From Cricetomys ansorgei (taxonomy: Eukaryota > Chordata > Mammalia > Rodentia > Nesomyidae), in the NCBI GenBank assembly GCA_026225945.1, contig JAMJFZ010000199.1:65822501-65886500 (forward strand): a DNA stretch of 64,000 bases, in the 5' to 3' direction. The notes beneath the pieces are model-generated. The model ran no database searches. It had not been told where the DNA came from and saw only the letters and a program-made list of their open reading frames with translations. A program made the translations under genes and the position numbers. How positions within the stretch are numbered: position 1 is the first letter of the stretch; each line of letters starts with the position of its first letter. This document shows, piece after piece, positions 10,807-22,432 of this stretch.

Positions 10807-13029
10807 CATGTGATATGTATACAAATATATTTATATATTTTGTATTTAGGTAGATATAAACATATGTGTAAGTATATGTGCATGTGTGTACCCATGAAAG
10901 CCAGATATAAAATTTAACTGTTGCTTTTCAGGCACCATTTACCATGTATTTTAAGGCAGGTCTCTCACTGGCTTGGAATTTCGCTAGTAGATTAGAATGC
11001 AGGTTAAGGAGTTCTAAAGATCTGTCATTTAACATCTTCGCGAGTCTGAAATTGTAAGCATGTGTGGCCAGCACTTTACCATCCCTACCTAGTAAGTATT
11101 CTAAACTGTAGCAATCAACTTCCCCTTTAAGAAATAGACTCTCAGGCCTGGTAAGTTATCTAGAGAGAAAGGAAAAGAAAAGATCTTTATTATTTACCTC
11201 TGGTGTTTCTAAGAGAATCTTATAATTTGATTTAACATAGCATTGAGAAATAGATTCATTTTAAAAATTATAGCACAATTCTCTTCTTCCCTATGTTTCT
11301 TCCTCTATGGAAAGAAAGCAGGGGTGTTGACTATATTACACACAACAGTCTGCTTGGCAGTAACAAAAATATCTTTCACAGTGTTATGGATCCTAATTCA
11401 TGTTTTCTTTGAGAAGTTGGTATCCAAATGGTTGAAAAATTCCAGTGATGTGACATAACTTGAGCGCTGCCCGATCCTGTCCTCTACATTGTGCAGAAAT
11501 CTTCGTTGGTGAAGCTTTTCCATATTTTCTAACACTCTTTCTTACAAAAACTAATATATTCATTTCTGAATTTCAAGTCTGAGTAGGGAACATAGTAGGC
11601 AAGTTTAGTCTGTATTAGAGCAAAATGACATTGCCTAGATATCCTTGTATATAAACACATGAGTCTGAGATCCTTTACAGTAGATGTACTTTTCAGAAAT
11701 GGAAAAGTAGAAGGGCTCAATCTGACTGCCTCCCTAGGAGAACTGCAGTGACATTGCTAGTGTGCAATACTGAGGCAGTTATCCAGTATGTGTGGGATGA
11801 CACACAGTGGAAGTTCCACTGTCATAGTTGTCTATGGGAGAAAGGCTATGTTTGGCTGTTCTCATCATGACTGTGTAACATCATTCTCAAGATATCTGAT
11901 CCCCCCAGAGGTTCCATGAAGGCTGTAATGTAATAAATACTTCTTCTCCTGTTTAAGATAGTGAGATTGATTTTACTTTTAAAATAGGGATCATGATTAA
12001 TATACCCTTCAAAGGCCCTGTTTTATCTAAACAATAAAATGTGATATATTGATATGACAGCCAAGCTGCATGAATAAGACCCCTGGGGCCTCTCCTTTTT
12101 CATCTCTCACTCATGCCTATACCCCATCCTTCTGAATATTCACATTCTATTTTAAGGAGATTTTAGTTTAAACTTAGTATTTCATGGAGCTGACTCTATC
12201 CTCAGATCATATACAGTTCTTTCTTTTTCTATGCGTGTGTAGAAAATAAGTTTTGAACCTACTATCCTCTTGTCATTGTTCTAGACCTAAAGCGTGTAAA
12301 ACCTTAAAACCTTTTTGTGTGCTTCATCATGAATCTCAGCTTAATCAGAAAGTACACACAAAAGGTTGAATTTCATACAAATGATCATTGAGCCCCTTAC
12401 ATGTGAATCATTGGGATAATTACTGAATAAGAAGTATTGAAACTTTGACACAGTTAATAATAATAAGTTAAAATAACAAATCACAGAGCAAAATTTCTAA
12501 ACAACGATGAAAAGCAATGACCCAGAAGTGGAATGTATGAAGAGTGCAAAGGAAAGTGCTGTGTCTGCAGTACTTGGAACAAGGAGTGGAAGCTGTGTCA
12601 GAAGGGGTATAGAAGGACACTGCACATGTATAAGCGGTGAAGATTCAGTCAACCTGCTAAGCTCCTCATCCACAGGGCAATGCCCTAAAAAGTTTGAAGA
12701 TTCCAACCAAAATGATGAGGCTTCCCCACCCACACTGCAGAGGATGGTCCTAGGTGAACTACCCTCAGGTTTAAGCGGAAAAAAACAAAACAAAAAACGT
12801 GCTGGAATCCTAAGTCCACATTCTTTCCTTTCATGTGAATTTGAATTTTAGAAAGTTGAATCCTTTCAGGTTAAGATCTTGTCCTTACCCCATCTTCCTT
12901 AATTTTCTTACATAGGATACAACTTTTTTTTTTCTTAATAGTTTTTACTTCTCATATCTCTATACCCACCTTTCACAACTTGAAAATTAACCACATTCCT
13001 TCATTCATATAATGTCACCTTTCATCTTT
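10807..13029. other. Unassigned sequence
   Basis: No gene can be supported. 12507-12851 (plus, 114 codons) and 12497-12793 (minus, 98 codons) overlap almost completely, so at most one could be real; neither peptide is recognised and neither has a visible promoter or splice context. No named repeats found in 10.9-12.4 kb. Confidence 0.45.
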
Positions 13030-13476
13030 ATGCTTTCTCTCACTGAAGGTCTGAGTAAAAGAAATGAAAATGTACCATGCCACAGCCTGATACTCACCTG
13101 TCTTGAAATGTCCTCCATCAGGGAAATTAGTCCATTACTTTTGAGTTCAGCTTTCCCTCACACCCTTAGGACATAAGCAGAAGGAAACTATGATCTTTGC
13201 CAGAATGCAGTAGGAATGGCCTCTAAAGCAACTCCCATAGAGTTCTGTGCTCCCCTTTGAAAATTCAAGAGCCAAACCTCCACTGTCATTTCTCTTGGCA
13301 ATCTAGTATTCAGAACCCCCATTAGCATGGCTCATTTAAGTCTCATTACTGCACTTCAAGGCTTCTGTAGACCACAGTTCCAAACTCTTTTTCAATTCTC
13401 TCACAGACAAGTTCCAAAGTCAAAAAGTCCTATGCTCTGGTTGATTATACCACTAATCCCACCCAATACAAATTCT
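13030..13476 (-). mobile_element. Probable MaLR internal sequence, antisense
   Basis: Lies on the downstream (internal) side of the antisense LTR at 13477-13823. Its order of blocks (AACCTCCACTGTCATTTCTC, CCCCCATTAGCATGGCTCA, CACTTCAAGGCTTCTGTAGA, CCACAGTTCCAAACTC) resembles the non-coding internal DNA often found attached to rodent MaLR LTRs. No retroviral genes are present, as usual for MaLR. Confidence 0.5.
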
Positions 13477-13823
13477 CTTTATTGGTTACTTTTTCTCTTA
13501 GCTATGACAGAATCCACAAGAAAATCTGCTTGTGGAAGAAAGAGTTTGTTTACAGCTCATAATTTGAGGTTATAGTTCACAGTAGTACAGGAGTCCCTGA
13601 GGCAGGAGCCTGAGGTAGTCAGGAAGCAGAGAACAATCAATGCTGGCACTCAGCTCACTTTCTCCTTTAAAAGTCATCCTTGGTCCCCATACAATGGTGC
13701 TGTCTATATTCAGAATGGGTATTCCCTCCTTAGTTAAACTCCAGAAGTATCAGAAAAGACACATATGGAGGCATGTCTCCTAGAGATTCTAAATCCAACC
13801 AAGTTGAAAATGATGATTAACTA
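13477..13823 (-). mobile_element. MaLR-type (ERVL-related) LTR, antisense
   Basis: In plus-strand reading: GGTTACTTTTTCTCTTAGCT (LTR 3' end), a GAGTTTGTTTACAGCTC block where the consensus AATAAA signal would lie in reverse, GTCAGGAAGCAGAGAACAAT, CTCAGCTCACTTTCTCCTTT, CAGAATGGGTATTCCCTCC, then CTAGAGATTCTAAATCCAAC and CAAGTTGAAAATGATGATTA (LTR 5' end). About 347 bases, roughly full LTR length. Old copy; non-coding. Confidence 0.75.
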
Positions 13824-14129
13824 CTACAGAAGATAAAGGGCTTCAGGGGTGAGGTATGGCATAAGTCTGAAGATAGAGTTTGTGTTACTGTGAGGATCCT
13901 ACTTTCAAAAGTGCCACTGCAAGTGGTTCACCTTATCTGGGAAAGTTCTGATAGGTTTATAATCAATGCCATGTTGAAAAGTCCCTAGTAGTTTCAATCC
14001 TTGCACTGAAAAACACTAAAATAATACAGTCATGTTTTCTTTTACATCTTCCTTATATTCTCCCCTCTTCTCTCACTGTTATATTGACTCATCACTGGCT
14101 ACCTCTATGATGTTTGTTTTATGTTCTTT
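13824..14129. other. Unassigned sequence
   Basis: About 300 bases with no recognised feature. Confidence 0.5.
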
Positions 14130-14222
14130 CACTTTCAAATTTGTAACCACATAGCACAGAATGCATGCTTTCTCCCATTTGATAGATAAGAATACAGCCT
14201 TAGAGAAAGTAAGTGTCATGTC
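14130..14222 (-). mobile_element. MIR SINE fragment
   Basis: Antisense MIR core: CCCATTTGATAGATAAGAAT followed by ACAGCCTTAGAGAAAGTAAG, corresponding to 'cccattttacagatgaggaaactgaggctcagagaggttaag'. Confidence 0.65.
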
Positions 14223-14334
14223 CATTAATTGGGCTGGAAGATTTGATGCCTGTGGCTGTGTTACCTTTTAGATCTCACAGTTTGACGGTGTTTCTTCTTC
14301 TTCCTTTTTTTTTTTTAAATCATGGCCTGCTTTA

Positions 14335-14650
14335 TTTTACTGTACCCATTACCCCACCTTTGCTTTACCATCTTCACTTGGACTACACTTTCCTTTTTCT
14401 TGTTTTGACAAAAACATCACCATTACTTAATATTTTTCTGGAGTCCATCTTAACCATAGATTTAGTAAGGTGGTCTTCCAGGTTTTTCCTGATAGTTGCC
14501 TCTCAAGAAATGTTCCTAGTATCCCAAGGCAAATGTTCTTGTGTCCTTGTACTGAATCACTTTTCTTCTCTGCTCCTCCTACTGAAATGATTGCCCCACC
14601 ACGGCAATGAGAATGTCCTTTATCTCCATATCCTAAGCTCTAAACTCCTT
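14335..14650 (+). mobile_element. Possible L2 LINE fragment
   Basis: Pyrimidine-rich text with an L2-like order (TTTGCTTTACCATCTTCACT; CAGGTTTTTCCTGATAGTTG; CTCTGCTCCTCCTACTG). Weak. The 125-codon frame at 14213-14590 crosses this region and looks like translated L2-like or low-complexity sequence, not a gene. Confidence 0.4.
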
Positions 14651-14697
14651 GTGTTATCTCAATTTTTCTCTATTGTATGAAAATATTCTACAGCCAT

Positions 14698-14698
<1 letters not shown>

Positions 14699-14771
<73 letters not shown>
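14699..14771. repeat. (GA)n microsatellite, interrupted once
   Basis: About 36 AG units with an AAAG near the start and one ACAG interruption near 14735. Overlapping open frames on both strands (Arg-Glu and Ser-Leu runs) are artefacts. Confidence 0.98.
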
Positions 14772-14773
<2 letters not shown>

Positions 14774-15764
14774 GCATGAGTCACAGAGTGTGTGAAGAAA
14801 TGATCCATATGTACTTGCCTGTGTATCCAATCCTGTTCATTATCACAGAACAGCAAAATGAAGTGCCTTGACATATAATAAGTTGGCAAAATGCTTGCAG
14901 ATTTAGATTGTCTTGACTCCGTACTTACAGTTGGCTCCATGTAATTCTCATTCTTTGGGGAGAATGACTTTTGAGCCATGGTCTTTACCTGGTAATTGTG
15001 AGAGCTTGTGAGAGCACTCAAACCTTGATCCTCTTATCTCATCTGTTTGTAAGTTATAATTCACACTGAGGAGTTACATGAGCCAAGACTAATACCAATT
15101 ATAACATTGCCTACCTACAATGGAGGAAAATACAAAGTAAATATGTTCTATTTATTATATTCCAAATTGCAAACAAAGCAAATCCACCAACCATCTGGTG
15201 AACAGTTGCCTAAAGATAGTATCTAGAATTAAAGACATTAGAATTTTCTCTTTTAAAAATTGGTCTGTGTCTCCAATGTGGGGAGCAAACTTGTACCTGA
15301 AATAGAGTATGAGATGAAAGATGTTACTCATGCTACATTTTTGGGGTACCTATGGGGTATAGAACCTAGAGTCCATCTTTGCAAATAAAGAGACTCTAAA
15401 ACATTGTTTTTTGTTTTTGTTTTTTCCTGAGGAAATCTCAGTTTGGCAGATGACACTCAACCATCTCTGGGCAGTCTGATAATGCTCTATATAGAAAATG
15501 CTCATGCTTTCAAACAACAGAGAGAAAGGACAATATCCTTATTGTCTATCAGAAGAAGTTCCCCAAACAAGACACAATCAAAGGAAGACAAGTATAACTT
15601 ACCTTTTATTTATTTAAATAAGGCCACAAGCTATTTACATTTCTCTGTATTCTTAGTTCATTTCTCACTACTTGGCAAAAATATTTGTCTCACAACATGC
15701 TTGTTTTAATGATGGTGATAATGGAATACTTTCAGACTACCTTTGGACTGTCAGTATAACCCCT
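14772..15764. other. Unassigned sequence
   Basis: No gene seen. A T/G-rich homopolymer patch occurs at 15404-15425. The 88-codon frame at 15443-15709 is not recognised and starts and ends in ordinary sequence. Confidence 0.5.
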
Positions 15765-15895
15765 ATTCTCCTTACTTCTCAGATGAAGAAAGTAAAGCCC
15801 AGATGGCTGGTGTGGCTTTTTAAAGATCTCACAAATATTTAATGATGAAGCATTATGCAGAAGCTGGGGCTGGAAGCTCCCAGTCTCATGATTTT
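15765..15895 (-). mobile_element. MIR SINE
   Basis: Antisense MIR: CTTACTTCTCAGATGAAGAA, AGTAAAGCCCAGATGGCTGG, then GCAGAAGCTGGGGCTGGAAG, matching the order of MIR blocks ('cagatgaggaaactgaggc ... agagctgggattcgaacc'). Confidence 0.65.
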
Positions 15896-15959
15896 TTGCT
15901 AAAAATTGCATGAAAATTACCTGGATCTAGTTTTCAACAGAGTAAAAAACAAATTACAC

Positions 15960-16030
15960 AGCTGGGACTGTGTGGCAGCAACTGTAGCACAGTGTAAACT
16001 CTATAAATATTTGCTAAATTGAAATGAGAG
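15960..16030 (+). mobile_element. L2 or MIR tail
   Basis: AGCACAGTGTAAACTCTATA then AATATTTGCTAAATTGAAAT resembles 'agcacagtgcctggcacatagtaggtgctcaataaatatttgttgaatgaa'. Short, ancient. Confidence 0.45.
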
Positions 16031-16917
16031 AGAAACTGGAAAGGTTAATAAAGATTCAATGATCTGCTCCAGGCCTTTCACTATATTGTGATCAATGAAG
16101 TGCTTGTGTACACCTAGAAGTTTCTTTACTGAGGCCACAGAGGTTATACAACACACCCCACTGGTGAGAACCCCCAAATCTGTGCCTTCACCACCAGTGT
16201 TATTTTTCTTAAGTTGTCAGGAGCCTCTGGATGAGGTTCTGTATACAGCATCTGTGGATAAAGAGGTGTGATATTGTTTAAAGCCATTCCATTGTAGGCT
16301 GAGACTCAAGTGGCTGAGTAGGAAAGGAGAGTAATTCAAGTTGTCAGGGCCCTAAGAAACCTGCTCTAGGGTGTTGTATTTATAATGGAAAGAATTGTAA
16401 TGCTTGAATGTAGTTATTCTTGGGCCCATTCTCAAACTCCGAGTGTATATCCTCAGCAGGCTTAATGCAGACAATTACAGTTAAACCCCAGCCACCAGAT
16501 AAGCTAATTTTTTCAGGCCCTGGTAAATAATCTTACATTCACAGTCTTCCAGGCTTGATGCTGCCAGCTTTAGTCAGGGAACAGGAAAAACTCTGTGGGC
16601 TTTATCCCATTAGTGTCAACACCAGGAAATCCTTATCCTTTCTTAATGGAAACTTCAGGAAGCAAGGGAACATTCCCCCAACTTCCCAGATCTTTATTAG
16701 TGTAGAAACGGAGTAAGCAATTCTTTTCACTAGAAAGTTATCCTCATTGCAAATGACCTTCCAAGGACAGGACAGCTGTAATCAATAGAAGGACTTAATG
16801 GATCTCATTTGCTACCAGCTACACGGGAGGGAAGGGCATGGCTCACATGAAGCAAGGAGCTTCATCTTCTCTCTTTCTCCACACAAAGATATCACATCTG
16901 TGCTCTTCTCTGCATTT
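16031..16917. other. Unassigned low-copy DNA, possible conserved noncoding element
   Basis: No repeat recognised between about 16290 and 16830. Composition is balanced and non-repetitive, with homeobox-type cores such as CAATTACAG near 16470. This is only a suspicion of constraint; there is no direct evidence from one sequence. Confidence 0.4.
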
Positions 16918-17030
16918 TATTTTTTGAGACAGAGTCTTACTATGTGATTGAGGCTAGCTTTGACCTTGAGAGAGTCTTGTCTCAAACTCCTGAGAATTGA
17001 GACTAAAGAAGTAGGCACCGAGCAAGGCTT
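16918..17030 (-). mobile_element. B1-related SINE (proto-B1 type), antisense
   Basis: TTTTTTGAGACAGAGTCTTACTATGTGATT-type start (7SL-derived right end), then GAGGCTAGCTTTGACCTTGA and TCAAACTCCTGAGAATTGAG, with GTAGGCACCGAGC at the end. The 'tcttactatgtagcccaggctggccttgaactc' pattern suggests an early B1 form. Old and partly scrambled. Confidence 0.7.
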
Positions 17031-18239
17031 CCTCCTCACACCTTTGATCCCTTTTGAGGTGGAAAGAGAAGGAGAATTTAGAATATTAAGTCATATTCTC
17101 TTTAGTATAAACCTAAAGACTTTTAGGTTTGTACAAAAGCCACTCTTTTTCCATCCTGTTTTATTCTATTTCTGAGAGGAAAACTAAGTTCTAGAAGGAA
17201 TAATGGTTCAGAGCAATGTGGGGTTTTAAGGTTTCTCTGTGCTGAAGACTATACATCTGATAGCCTAACTGATATTCTGCTTCCAGAGTTGATCCCATCA
17301 ACACCAATAAAACCATGGATTTGCACACAATGTAGAGATGCCTTCAGAGAAACCTCATGAAACATACATTAAGCAATTCTCATTTTATGTTTGTTTCACC
17401 TCAAATTATATGTCATCAGCCCATTTAACCTCTAAGAAATATATCAAACAGTATCAAATACAGTCTAATGATAGATGACCTGAGTCATAGAAGGACACTG
17501 AAGGACATGGTCCACAGGTTGTGTGAAGGCTCATCAACATGATGGGTCTGCTGAATCATTGGAATAGAAGCAAACTATGGTGTGATGCTTAACACTGAAC
17601 ACTAGAAAACCTCACTCTATTCTGCCCTCAATTCCAATCTGAAATAGATATGGTGAGATCTGCTCATTGGGTTTCATGATGGTGGTTAATGATTTGTCCT
17701 TTGTCCCAATAGTAGATTGTGAAGGCTGCTGGTTTCCCGTACATCTTGTTACTCTATCAACTGGCATAACCTTATAGGGGGTAAGATTTCATATTAGTTT
17801 ACATCTGGGGTTTTAATAATTAGATGCTTCCTTACCTTATGTTAACCTAAACAAAATCATTTAATATAAATTCGGGAGGGGGGGTTGCATTTCATGCAAC
17901 CTAGGAGGAGTAAAACTGTAACTGGGCTTTAAGGCTTACTAATTCAAGGCTTCCCAGGAGAGCAAGGAGTACTCAAGAAACTCCAGTCAGTTCCTCCCAT
18001 TTGGGGAATTTTCTATAATTTCTATTCTTTGTGACTTTCTCCTACACTATGTGAAGAAATTGGGTGTTTTTTTTTTTAACTTTTATATGCATGCTAATGA
18101 CCATCACAGGAAGATCAGAGCTGCGTTTCATGGTTTTATTTCCTTTTTATGGGAATTCTGATCACACAATTGGTCACACGTTGGCTACCATAGACTAGAC
18201 TTTACTTTCTGGAAGAAAAATTCCAAGAAAACTTGGGGT
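17031..18239. other. Unassigned sequence
   Basis: No gene or named repeat. A G-run (GGGAGGGGGGGTTGC) lies at about 17873-17888 and a T11 run at 18068. Confidence 0.5.
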
Positions 18240-18590
18240 TCCAGAGACAGTTCAGCCACTAGAGTATCTGTGGTCTAAGCATGAAGTCCTCTATTCAGAT
18301 CTGTACCCACACCCTTACTGGTGCAGCAGAATATGCCTGTGATATAAGAGCCAGGGAAGAGGAACCAAGAGGATCCCGGGGGCTTACTACTTGATCCATC
18401 TAGCCTAGTTGGCGAAGACCAGGTTCGGTGGGAGACCCTTTCTCAAAATACAAGTTAAAGAAGCAATTTAAGAACACACACAGTATCATACTCTGGTCTC
18501 TGTGTACATGTGCATACTCACACACATATGTCTGCCCATGCACACTCATGCACACAAATACAAAAATATACACACAGGTAAATTAATATG
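18240..18590 (+). mobile_element. B4 SINE
   Basis: ID-like head (CCAGAGACAGTTCAGCCACT ... AAGCATGAAGTCCTCTATTC), B1-like middle (GAATATGCCTGTGATATAAG ... AGAGGATCCCGGGGGCTTAC ... GGGAGACCCTTTCTCAAAAT), then CTCTGGTCTCTGTGTACATG and a CACACAC/CATGCACAC tail. The clearest B4 in the window, about 350 bases. Its B1 part still carries CpGs. Confidence 0.85.
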
Positions 18591-19319
18591 TCTTCATAAT
18601 GAGAAATCAGTCTGCACATTTAAAGATTAATAAAGGAAAGAGCTCTTCAGGCATAACACATGTCCAGCTCCCCAAGAGGAGCCAGCCTTGAATAGATTTT
18701 GGTAACTTACATACACCCTAGGCTTATGCATTCCACATATGCTGTCATCCTTAAATCTCTTTCAGGTCCTGGCCCCAGGTTATACATTAAACAATTTAAA
18801 CAGAAACAAGAGACTGACTACATGTCTGAGCACTTAAGCAGATGGGAAATTTTCAGCAATGATATTACATATTGCCAGGATTATTTTAAGTACATTGGTG
18901 GTGTTTTAATTTTAAATATCACAACTCAGGATCATCTTGCCCACCTGGCAGAATTATGCTTTTCTCAAGAAGAGAACTGGAAGTTTTACGTCAGGCTGGG
19001 ACTTATCACTGGTTGTAACCCCTGAGCTGCCTTTTTGAGCTGCCTGTTAGAGCCATATTCTTTAGGAATGGAACCTAATTACTTGGCCTTCCTGGGGAAC
19101 AAATATTTACATCTTAGCATCATAAATTTCCTTATTTCTGATAGGCCTGATTAACAGACTACTTATCTTTCAAGGGTTTTGGAAGCAGCCCTCACTTAAC
19201 TATGCTGTATGGCTTAATATCTCCTAATCAAATTTATTAATAAATCCTTTATGACACCAGTTCTTCTGCCTCAATAACACTAGAAAAAAATCCACCCTCC
19301 CCTCTCTCCCTCCTCCAAG
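18591..19319. other. Unassigned low-copy DNA
   Basis: No named repeat. The open frame at 18699-19025 (108 codons) is not recognised. The region is non-repetitive and could hold conserved noncoding sequence. Confidence 0.4.
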
Positions 19320-19690
19320 CTGCCCCACCATTTCTATCTCCCCCAGATGCATGCTCTGTGTTTCCTCTCAGAAAAGAGCAATCCTCCCAGGGTTACCAAT
19401 GATACAGGGCGTAACAAGATGGAACTAGTTCACACAGAAGCCCCTGTATCAAGACTGGATAAGGAATCCCAGCAGGAGCAAAAGGGTACCAAGAGAAGGT
19501 AAAAGGTTCAGAGACACTTGCCTCCCCTCTCCAATTTTTAGGAGTTCTGCAAGAACGAAGCCAGACAACCATAAGATATATGTAGAGGATCTAGCACAGA
19601 GTCTTGCAGGCACCCTGTCTACAGCTTCAGTCTCCGTGAGCCCCTAAGAATCCTGGTCAGTTGACTCCATGGGGTGTGTTCTCTCTTCTG
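19320..19690 (-). mobile_element. Rodent L1 3'UTR, antisense
   Basis: Reverse complement of the L1 3'UTR block with TCACGGAGACTGAAGC, GGTGCCTGCAAGACTC, CATATATCTTATGGTTGTC and AACTCCTAAAAATTGG. The same block order occurs at 2650-2760 on the plus strand. Non-coding. Immediately to the right, 19705-19780 (GGATTGGGATACCAACCCAG ... AAAACCTTTGACCTATAACC) resembles a more upstream L1 3'UTR block in sense orientation, so the insertion or locus was rearranged. Confidence 0.75.
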
Positions 19691-20092
19691 TAACCAAGCA
19701 AAGCTTCCAGTGTCGGGATTGGGATACCAACCCAGGCACAAAACCTTTGACCTATAACCTAGGTTTCTTAATTTTATGAAAAACTAAATTTTAACCTCAC
19801 ACTCCTTATACTCCCATTTCTCTTCAATTCTGTTAATTTTGAATTTGTTTTACTGTTCCTTTAGTTATCAGACAAGTTGTTTGTAACACATGAGATTACA
19901 CATAGAGCCTGCCACTTTCTATGGTTCTGAGACGAGATATAGGTGTTCTCATGGACTCATTGAGGTAATAGCAGTCACTTCCTATTGTTATTGAGGGGAA
20001 GTCAATTAAGGTTTGTGGTAAGAACAGACTAAAGCTTTCTGACAAAAAGCATAATGATGATGGATAACGAGGCTGATGGCCTGCATTGAGTA
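19691..20092. other. Unassigned, with a short sense L1-like block
   Basis: 19705-19780 resembles the upstream L1 3'UTR in sense. The rest is unassigned. Confidence 0.4.
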
Positions 20093-20160
20093 CGATGGTG
20101 CTGGTGGTGGTGATGGAGTTGATGATGATGATGTTGATAATGATGAAGATGATGATGATA
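20093..20160. repeat. Imperfect (GAT/GGT)n trinucleotide repeat
   Basis: GATGGTGCTGGTGGTGGTGA leads into GAT-rich sequence with several TGA/GAT units. It causes the isoleucine-rich minus-strand frame at 19896-20240. Confidence 0.85.
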
Positions 20161-20224
20161 ACTGTACTACTAATACTGGAGAGAAACAGAGTTAAAGCAA
20201 AAAAAAATATTGATATAGTAAGTA

Positions 20225-20365
20225 CAAGCTGTGCAAACAAAAATAACTAGGTTTAAATCTTAACATCACAGCTACCAATTGAGCCAATTTGAGTACTGTA
20301 TTAACTTTCCTAAAATTTATCACATTCTGCCTGAAATGGTGAATGATAGTAATCCAAATCACAGG
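20225..20365 (+). mobile_element. MIR SINE fragment
   Basis: ACTAGGTTTAAATCTTAACATC (consensus 'ctgggttcgaatcccggctc'), followed by a region equivalent to 'gcaagttacttaacctctctgtgcctcagtttcctcatctg' (GAGTACTGTATTAACTTTCC). Diverged but in the right order. Confidence 0.55.
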
Positions 20366-20412
20366 TATGTATTTTAAAAATTAGGAAAATAAAGTCCAGA
20401 AAATGGGTTGCA

Positions 20413-20635
20413 CAGTGGTTCTCAACCTTCCTAATGCTGTGACCCCTTAATACAGTTCCTCATGTCATGATGACCCCAACCACAAAATTATTTTTGTTGC
20501 TATTTCAAAACTGTAATTTTGCTACCATTATGAATCATAGTGTAAATATCAGCTATGCAAATGGTCTTAGGAGATTCCTATGAAAAGGTCATTTGACTCC
20601 CAAAGGAGTCATGACCCACAAGTTGAGAATTGCTG
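20413..20635 (+). mobile_element. URR1-type hAT (Charlie) nonautonomous DNA transposon
   Basis: 223 bases with matching terminal inverted repeats: it begins CAGTGGTTCTCAACCTTCCT and ends CAAGTTGAGAATTGCTG. Internal landmarks ATGCTGTGACCCCTTAATAC, ATTATTTTTGTTGCTATTTC and AAAGGAGTCATGACCCACAA fit the rodent URR1 consensus. Its CpGs have decayed (GCGACC to GTGACC). It has no transposase and was mobilised in trans. An exact 8-bp target duplication is not visible. Confidence 0.93.
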
Positions 20636-21849
20636 CAGCCTAGCCATTCAGTAGGCCCTCTAAAGGGAGGGAGAGCTCAATTAATCCTCAACTACCCACT
20701 CTCATTTGCCCTTATCTTACCAAATGGTAAGCAATTCCCTAGCTTCTTTCCAAAGCTGGGAAGGACATGCTGTTAGGATTTGTTTTTTTAGGATGTAAAG
20801 TGTTGTTGTCAATTTTTTTTTTGAGTTGGTTGTTACTTTGATTTTACATTCATCAATGTTCAGAATTTAGCTTTGCATAAATTTATAGTACATGATAGTT
20901 GAAATAGGTTGAGGAACATTTTAGAAATTGTTAAAAAAATGTCTTATTCCAAGTCAAAATTAATTTAACAATGATTTGTGAAACTTAAATTAATGGAATT
21001 CAAGAAGTGATTTCTAAAATCAAATATTCTAACACAATGTAATCCAAAGATATACTAACTTTATACTCTCACACTGGGGATTGAGAGTAGTAGAAGACAA
21101 TAGTCTTAATGTTCTGCAATTAGACCATTATGTTTCTACAAAAACAGAAAAGTATATTTGTAGCACAACACTGCAGTGTATAACATGGGACATTCTCTAA
21201 TCTGAGCTGAGGTATTCCAGACTCCATTCCTTGTCACTGCTTGGTATGATGGCATGTGCATTGCAAAGTGTGTCTGAACCATTGCTTAAGTGAAGAGTCA
21301 CCCAAGGACACTAGTGATCACTCATGGTTCTTTATATGTTTGATTTTGATTTTTGATCACTGCATATTCAAAAATCTTTCACTGTTGTCAAATTTTCATG
21401 AGCTCCACATTCAGTTACAAGGATCAATACTCATAATTTAAGAACCTTCGGAGACCATGCTTTAGCAGTATGCTCTGGGGACTTTGTTAAACCCCTTTCT
21501 TTTTACGTGGAAGTTTTTTCAGTGACTTTGCAATTTTATCCCCAGAGCAGCTCCTTGGATAAGATCTTGCCTTGAATGTACACTTCCTATTGTCCGTAAG
21601 CAAAGTTCAATGTCTTTAGTTAACGACCTTAATGTCTTTAACAATTACAGTTCTATTGTCAGCACGTACCTGCTCTGTCTGTAACTTCATGTTCCTTTCC
21701 TCATCTAAGCGTGCAAATTTCACATGTTTCTGCCTCATCTGCTTATCATTTATTGGAGTAAAGCTAGGAACAGTAATCATCACCCAGATTTCATGTTATG
21801 CTGTCTTGGATTTTCTTCATCTTACAAATTAGTCCATTAGTTAGGTCTC
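20636..21849. other. Unassigned sequence
   Basis: No gene or named repeat. 21590-21800 is non-repetitive with balanced composition. Confidence 0.45.
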
Positions 21850-22189
21850 AGACAAAAACTTGCCCCAGGCAAATTTTCATGATAAGATCAAGATGCAACT
21901 CTCTTCCCTGCAGGAGCATTTCATGAATGGACACTAGCTCGGTTCCCCGTAGAATCACTGTTTTGTTGTGAAAACTCAATAGTAAGGTCAACATTGTGAG
22001 CTTTGTATGGGCATTCTGCTGTAAATTTCCACCAGAATTGCACATAAAACTCTATAGTAGTCTAAGTCTTCTCCAGCCCACAGTCCAAACTCTTCCATAT
22101 GCTTCCTATGAACTAATTCCAAAGGCCTAAAAACCTACATGGTCAGGTTAATTATAACAATAAATTCACCTCTCCATACCCATTTTCTG
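21850..22189 (-). mobile_element. Possible MaLR internal sequence, antisense
   Basis: Lies on the internal side of the LTR at 22190-22612 and shares the order CCACAGTCCAAACTCTTCC then a CATGGTCAGGTTAATTATAAC block with the internal DNA at 13360-13460. No coding capacity. Confidence 0.4.
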
Positions 22190-22378
22190 TATGCTTTATT
22201 TTTGACACTTCTGTGACCAACTATCTGAGGCTACAAGGCTATATTTTGGCTCATAGTTTGGCATGGGAAGGCATCACAGTTGTAATAGTTCTTGGCTATC
22301 ATGGTAGGAGTCTAAGACTACCTCTGCACCTCTTACTAGAACAGGGGGGAGAGAGAGAGAGGGAGGGAGGGAGGGAGG

Positions 22379-22432
<54 letters not shown>

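Noticed and set aside
12497..12851. 114-codon plus and 98-codon minus frames covering the same DNA
   Set aside because: No family recognised, overlapping on opposite strands, no splice or promoter context; left uncalled.
14213..14590. Longest frame in the window (125 codons), hydrophobic
   Set aside because: T-rich, L2-like sequence; composition explains the Leu/Phe content and no domain is visible.
14659..15021. 120-codon minus-strand frame rich in Ser-Leu, and its plus-strand Arg-Glu partner
   Set aside because: Both are produced by the GA/TC microsatellite at 14699-14771.
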